Source: Bacteroidales bacterium (GTDB lineage Bacteria; Bacteroidota; Bacteroidia; Bacteroidales; VadinHA17). Taken from it: DNA of 9,801 bases. The notes under the pieces were generated by a model. It was given only the letters and a program-made list of their open reading frames with translations. It was not told the origin of the DNA and made no database searches. The DNA is taken from the NCBI GenBank assembly GCA_003518245.1, contig DOZA01000082.1, positions 1 through 9,801 of the forward strand, in the 5' to 3' direction. Every line of letters starts with the position of its first letter. The stretch's first letter is position 1. Of this stretch, positions 6,053 through 9,801 are shown in pieces. The position numbers and the translations under genes were made by a program.

Positions 6053-6175
6053 TTAACCTATGTGCTCTGTGTCAATGTCTGCCTTGGAATAAGCCGGGCA
6101 CACCTCATTATTACATGAGCTAAGTGCAAGAGCCAGAACAAAGGCAACTGCTATTAAAACTGCAATTTTTTTCAT
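6053..6175 (-). CDS. 40-residue lipoprotein with a CPAYSK tail
   Basis: Translation from the ATG at 6175 gives MKKIAVLIAVAFVLALALSSC, then NNEVCPAYSKADIDTEHIG and TAA. The first 20 residues are a complete lipoprotein signal: two lysines, a hydrophobic core and the lipobox LSSC, with the lipidated residue Cys21. The mature peptide would be only 20 residues long, with a second Cys at 26 in NNEVCPAYSKAD. I recall similar very short lipoproteins with Cys-Pro-Ala-Tyr tails in Bacteroidota; their function is unknown. Support for a real gene comes from the coherent signal peptide, a consensus promoter directly upstream, an AAGAG stretch just before the ATG, and the 45-nt gap to the same-strand barrel gene. 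It is short enough to be missed by length-filtered gene callers. Confidence 0.8.
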   Translation of the reverse strand: MKKIAVLIAVAFVLALALSSCNNEVCPAYSKADIDTEHIG

Positions 6176-6194
6176 CTCTTCAATTTTACTCCCA

Positions 6195-6223
6195 CAAAAA
6201 TATACTTATAAATTTAAATACAA
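6195..6223 (-). promoter_or_regulatory. Promoter of the lipoprotein-barrel operon
   Basis: On the minus strand TATTTTTG (6195-6202) matches TAnnTTTG exactly, and TTG (6221-6223) lies 18 nt upstream. The predicted transcript starts about 12-15 nt before the lipoprotein ATG at 6175. No equally good box lies in the 45-nt gap before the barrel gene, which supports cotranscription. The -33 spacing is slightly shorter than in the blaI and gap promoters (20 nt). Confidence 0.55.
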
Positions 6224-6371
6224 CTATTTTAAACTACAAGCTTTGTACCAAAAATAGAAAAATTATAAAAAAACACAAAAGTGGGGGCTATCAAAATAAC
6301 CAAAACCAAATGTTTTGTTTAAAATTCAACATCCCTCCTCCAAATGAAAACACTTTATACATTCACCTTGT

Positions 6372-9300
6372 TCATTTAATTACCGGTATTATTGGTGGTA
6401 CCCAGTCTATATCCAGGTCCAGTAATTCGCTTTTAAGCTTCTCAAATTCAATAGTATATATTTCTTTGAGTTTGCCATACTGATATTTAAATTTGGTAGA
6501 AGCAATTTCGTATTGATCCTTCTGGGCATTAGTAATATCATTATCAGACCCTGATGTAGCACCTGCTGCGAACCACATCCTGTTCATGATTGATGGTTCG
6601 GTAGCATTAACTCTCACATTGCCTGATCTGCGTCCACTAATTGAAAGAATAATATCATCTAGTTTCTTTTCAATATCTTTTGTAAGTATCATCAGATCAT
6701 TTGTATTCGCAGGTGTTCTGAGCAGTTCTGATCTCAGTTTTTCCATCTTTTCTTTGAGTTCACTGGTATAGGAATAAATCTTATTTACCCTAGAGGATAA
6801 ATCAGAAGCTTTTTTCAGGAATTCGAATTTTGCTTTATAATCAGGTTTTCCCAGGGCGCTAATTTCAAGAGCATTAATATTAAACTCTTTCTTTACACCA
6901 AGATCATGATATTTACCTTTTACATATTTCTCCATTGAGACATAATATTGTCCCGGGAGTACCGAGGGACCGCGCTGTTCCATATATTTCAAATCCCATG
7001 TAACAGTTCCAATTCCCTTTCTTAGTGGGTTTTCTATTTTCCTCATAATTTCGCCATTACTATTTGTAAAGGTGAATATCAGCATGGCTTTTTCTTCCTG
7101 TGCTTCGGCCAGTAATTCTTCATCGCCTGGATATGATATTTCCTTACCCTGTTTTTCTGCTTCTCGCTGTGCTTTCATTCTTTTCTGCTTGAGTGTTTCA
7201 TATCCTTCCTTAACAAAGTATATGATTTTAGCTTCAGGTTTAGGATTAGGTATTCTGAAATGTACTTCACCCTGTCCGCTATGGTTTGATCCGGGATAAT
7301 AAAGAAGGGCATCTTCAATATCAAATATATGAGCTTCTTCATCCATTACTTCCTTATTCAACTGCCTTATATATGAATAGTCATCAAGGATATACCATCC
7401 TCTTCCGAAGGTTGCCACGGCCAGATCGTTTTCTCTTTCCTGTATATCAAGGTCTTTAACCTGTATTGTAGGCAGACCATTATTTAACTTGAACCATTTC
7501 CCTCCCTGATCGAGGGTGATCCATACGCCCCATTCAGTACCAATGAAAAGAATCCCGGGATTAATATGATCTTCCTGTATAACATAGATTGTTCCATCTG
7601 GCAGATTTGAAGCTATTGAAGTCCATGTTTGTCCTTTATCGGTACTTTTAATAATATATGGAGTAAAATCGCTAGCATTTTTTCTACCGTCAAAGCATGC
7701 ATATACTGTATTCGCATCATGCTGCGAAGGAAGAATATAATTAACAAAAGTCATATCCGGGACATCAGGAAAGCTCTGGAATTTTATCCAGTTGTCACCA
7801 TCGTCATCTGTTCTCCATATCAGCCCATCATCGGTTCCGGCGTATATCATACCCTGTTGTACAGGTGATTCAGCCAGAGCAAAAATATTACCAAAGGGCG
7901 ACGTTGACATACTTTTGGCTATTGCTTCCGGTGGCCATTTTTCCCCCATCATTGGCAAAAGATCTACATCGAGTTGCCTTGTAAGGTCAGGGCTTATTTC
8001 TTTCCATAATCCTCCATGATCGGTACTCTTAAATAATTTATTTGCAGCTACATAAAGAGTTTTGCTATTATGAGGGCTTATAAAGTAAGGTGTATTCCAG
8101 TTGAACCTGTATACCTCATCTTCAACAGGTTGAGGTTTAATAGATATAGAGTTCTGTGTATAATTATCATACCTCCTTAAACCACAATATTGTGATTCTG
8201 CATAATGAATACCAGGGTTATCAGGATCAGGTATTGAAAGGTATCCATCACCACCTATGGTATAAGTAAAATCAGCATTAACCAGGTACCTGCGGGTAGT
8301 TCTGTTTGGGCCGTACCATGATCCGTTATCCTGTGCACCACCATATACATTGTAAAATGGTAGTGCATTATCAGTTCTGACATGATAATACTGTGTTACC
8401 GGGAAATTAGATTTGAATACCGAGTTCTGACCTTTATCCCAGCTTTCATAAATACCTCCGTCGCATCCCATAAGGTAATAGTTAGTATTGTCAGGATCGA
8501 TCCAGAGCGCATGATTATCCACATGCTTATTCTTTTCTCCAAGTGGTTCCCATGTCTTACCACCGTCATTGCTTACCATATTACGCACATCCATGGATAT
8601 AATACGGTCGGGGTCAACAGGGTCGGTATAAATTTCAACATAATACTGAGGACTTCCAGCTATTTCATTACTCATTTTTACCCAGCTTTCTCCCATGTCG
8701 TCTGAACGATAGAAACCCCCTTTATTCCCCGGCAGCTCTATCATAGCATAAATAATGTCAGGATTGGCCGGTGAAACAGCAAGGCCTATTCTTCCAACAT
8801 CCCCGTTTGGTAATCCTTTTTTCAGTTTATTCCATGTCTTCCCAGCGTCAACAGATTTATATATAGCTGACTCTGGTCCACCATTAATCTTGGAGTACAC
8901 CCTGCGCTCTCTCTGGTGAGCCGAAGCATATAATATATCCGGGTTCCTGGGGTCCATTTCCATATCAGATATGCCAGTATATTCACCAACAAAAAGTATC
9001 TGCTCCCATGTTTTTCCGCCGTCGGTGGTTTTATATAACCCACGATCACCTCCAGGTCCCCATGCCGGTCCCTGTGATGCTACATATACTGTATTTGTAT
9101 TTCTTGGGTCGATCATTATTTTACCTATATGTTCAGATTCTTTCAATCCAACATTGATAAAAGACTTTCCTCCATCGGTAGTTTTATATACTCCATCACC
9201 GTAAGCAAGATTCCTCTGGGAGTTATTCTCACCCGTTCCTACCCATACCACATTGGGATTAACCGGGTCTATAGCCAGTGCTCCAATAGAAAATACCGGC

Positions 9301-9614
9301 TGTTTATCAAAAACAGGTGTAAATGTTGTTCCTTTGTTCTCAGTTTTCCACAGACCTCCAGAAGCTACCCCAACATAATATTCAGAAGGATCTTCCGGGT
9401 TAACTGCAAAATCGGCTATTCTTCCAGAATATGCTGCTGGTCCAATTAGCCTGAATTTGAGTGCACTCAACATAGATGAATTAATTGTAAATTCATCGGA
9501 TGCGGGATCTGTATTCCTTTTTCTCCTTTGAGCCTGTACCGGATTGATAATACCCGTAAGTAAAATAAGGGCTGATAAAATCAAAACCGGTGTGGTAATT
9601 CTTTTTAATTTCAT
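6372..9614 (-). CDS. Secreted Vps10/sortilin-like Asp-box (BNR) beta-propeller protein
   Basis: This 1080-residue protein has a signal peptide (MKLKR, hydrophobic 8-26, VQA|Q near residue 28), so it is exported. Asp-box motifs (S/T-x-D-x-G-x-T/S-W/F) are seen near 91, 145, 196, 254, 304, 348, 530, 602, 657 and 700, with a degenerate one near 391. The repeat spacing suggests propeller blades in two groups, about 50-410 and 500-745. Many blades also carry the (D/N)P-x-(N/D)P-(D/N)-x-(V/I)-x-(Y/W) strand typical of sortilin/Vps10-like domains. Residues 860-895 (GTVTWDLKYMEQRGPSVLPGQYYVSM region) look like a FlgD-type Ig-like strand pair. The tail (about 925-1060) is charged and helical, with a probable coiled coil at 945-990. 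Such proteins are often labelled glycosyl hydrolases, but I see no catalytic residues to support enzymatic activity. A binding or scaffolding role at the cell surface is the safer reading. No type IX secretion C-terminal domain or lipobox is evident. The gene is single, with no same-strand partner close by and no strong terminator after it; only a weak A/T stem lies near 6301-6317. Confidence 0.88.
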   Translation of the reverse strand: MKLKRITTPVLILSALILLTGIINPVQAQRRKRNTDPASDEFTINSSMLSALKFRLIGPAAYSGRIADFAVNPEDPSEYYVGVASGGLWKTENKGTTFTPVFDKQPVFSIGALAIDPVNPNVVWVGTGENNSQRNLAYGDGVYKTTDGGKSFINVGLKESEHIGKIMIDPRNTNTVYVASQGPAWGPGGDRGLYKTTDGGKTWEQILFVGEYTGISDMEMDPRNPDILYASAHQRERRVYSKINGGPESAIYKSVDAGKTWNKLKKGLPNGDVGRIGLAVSPANPDIIYAMIELPGNKGGFYRSDDMGESWVKMSNEIAGSPQYYVEIYTDPVDPDRIISMDVRNMVSNDGGKTWEPLGEKNKHVDNHALWIDPDNTNYYLMGCDGGIYESWDKGQNSVFKSNFPVTQYYHVRTDNALPFYNVYGGAQDNGSWYGPNRTTRRYLVNADFTYTIGGDGYLSIPDPDNPGIHYAESQYCGLRRYDNYTQNSISIKPQPVEDEVYRFNWNTPYFISPHNSKTLYVAANKLFKSTDHGGLWKEISPDLTRQLDVDLLPMMGEKWPPEAIAKSMSTSPFGNIFALAESPVQQGMIYAGTDDGLIWRTDDDGDNWIKFQSFPDVPDMTFVNYILPSQHDANTVYACFDGRKNASDFTPYIIKSTDKGQTWTSIASNLPDGTIYVIQEDHINPGILFIGTEWGVWITLDQGGKWFKLNNGLPTIQVKDLDIQERENDLAVATFGRGWYILDDYSYIRQLNKEVMDEEAHIFDIEDALLYYPGSNHSGQGEVHFRIPNPKPEAKIIYFVKEGYETLKQKRMKAQREAEKQGKEISYPGDEELLAEAQEEKAMLIFTFTNSNGEIMRKIENPLRKGIGTVTWDLKYMEQRGPSVLPGQYYVSMEKYVKGKYHDLGVKKEFNINALEISALGKPDYKAKFEFLKKASDLSSRVNKIYSYTSELKEKMEKLRSELLRTPANTNDLMILTKDIEKKLDDIILSISGRRSGNVRVNATEPSIMNRMWFAAGATSGSDNDITNAQKDQYEIASTKFKYQYGKLKEIYTIEFEKLKSELLDLDIDWVPPIIPVIK

Positions 9615-9646
9615 AGGTGTAATATTTGTGATGATTATTTTTCTAA

Positions 9647-9700
9647 TGTAAAATTACACAATAATTTTTTGACGGGTGTTTGATCAACAATTGTTACACA
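9647..9700. promoter_or_regulatory. Cluster of small palindromes upstream of the Asp-box gene (tentative regulatory region)
   Basis: Three symmetric words lie 30-90 bp upstream of the ATG at 9614: TGTAA-AA-TTACA (9647-9658), TTGATCAA (9680-9687) and AACAATTGTT (9686-9695, overlapping the previous one). TTACACA occurs at 9654-9660 and again at 9694-9700, exactly 40 bp apart. A promoter box cannot be fixed: TAATTTTA on the minus strand matches 7 of 8 positions but has no TTG at the right distance. Regulatory function is inference only; chance symmetry is possible in AT-rich DNA. Confidence 0.25.
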
Positions 9701-9801
9701 ACAGTTTTGGAAATAATAATTTAAACTTGCTGTCTAATATCCATAATCAGATTTATAGAAATGAAATCATTGTTGTGCGGTAAAATTTGTAGATTTGCTC
9801 A

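Noticed and set aside
6301..6317. CAAAAC-CAAAT-GTTTTG stem as the terminator of the Asp-box gene
   Set aside because: The stem is weak and AT-rich and lacks a proper T-run, so it was left out of the feature list.
6124..6483. 119-codon plus-strand frame crossing the lipoprotein promoter
   Set aside because: It overlaps the lipoprotein start region and the end of the Asp-box gene in antisense, and its composition is that of AT-rich non-coding DNA.
9761..9801. Possible 5' end of a plus-strand gene running off the right edge (ATG at 9761, reading MKSLLCGKICRFA)
   Set aside because: Only 13 codons are visible, there is no convincing promoter or ribosome binding site, and the peptide is not recognisable.
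1..9801. CRISPR, tRNA, rRNA, riboswitch, prophage or insertion-sequence content
   Set aside because: No repeat-spacer array, cloverleaf, conserved rRNA word, transposase or phage gene was seen on either strand.

Overview
The window looks like a chromosomal segment of a Bacteroidota bacterium, perhaps Bacteroidales/Marinilabiliales-like, with AT-rich DNA. The evidence is in the sequence. Four likely promoters fit, fully or nearly, the Bacteroidota sigma factor pattern (TAnnTTTG at -7, TTG at -33). Shine-Dalgarno sites are weak or absent. The gene content is also typical of the phylum: a BlaI/M56-TonB pair, a SiaC-family (DUF1987) protein, short lipoproteins with a CPAYSK tail, and a roughly 1,080-residue Asp-box propeller protein. 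I see no rRNA, tRNA, CRISPR array, insertion sequence or phage gene.

Layout, left to right. Positions 1-140 hold degenerate repeat-like DNA and the terminator of the first operon. On the minus strand, blaI (1514-1897) and an M56 metallopeptidase fused to a TonB C-terminal domain (141-1517) overlap by 4 bp. They are transcribed from a promoter whose -33 element lies inside a dyad that is a good candidate BlaI operator. On the plus strand, a MacB-type ABC permease without an adjacent ATPase (2181-3425) is followed after 12 nt by a SiaC-family protein (3438-3818). Facing them on the minus strand is glyceraldehyde-3-phosphate dehydrogenase (3969-4973), with its own strong promoter and intrinsic terminator. 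Further along the minus strand lie a 40-residue lipoprotein (6053-6175) and, 45 nt downstream, a secreted probable outer-membrane beta-barrel protein (5219-6007). Last comes a long minus-strand gene for a secreted Vps10/sortilin-like Asp-box protein (6372-9614).

How they work together. The blaI-M56/TonB pair is most simply an autoregulated sensor-protease/repressor module. It lacks a penicillin-binding sensor domain, so its signal is unlikely to be a beta-lactam bound in the classical way. The permease and SiaC protein are probably cotranscribed, but no SiaA, SiaB or SiaD partner is visible. The lipoprotein and barrel protein probably form a small envelope operon. GAPDH is housekeeping glycolysis. 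The intergenic DNA is notable for short-period tandem repeats (about 10 bp upstream of the gap promoter, 7 bp between gap and its terminator) and palindromes.

I do not see an obviously new defence or mobile system. The items most worth a second look are the tiny lipoprotein/barrel pair, the operator-promoter overlap of blaI, and the M56-TonB fusion. No stretch above 300 bases lacks a gene.
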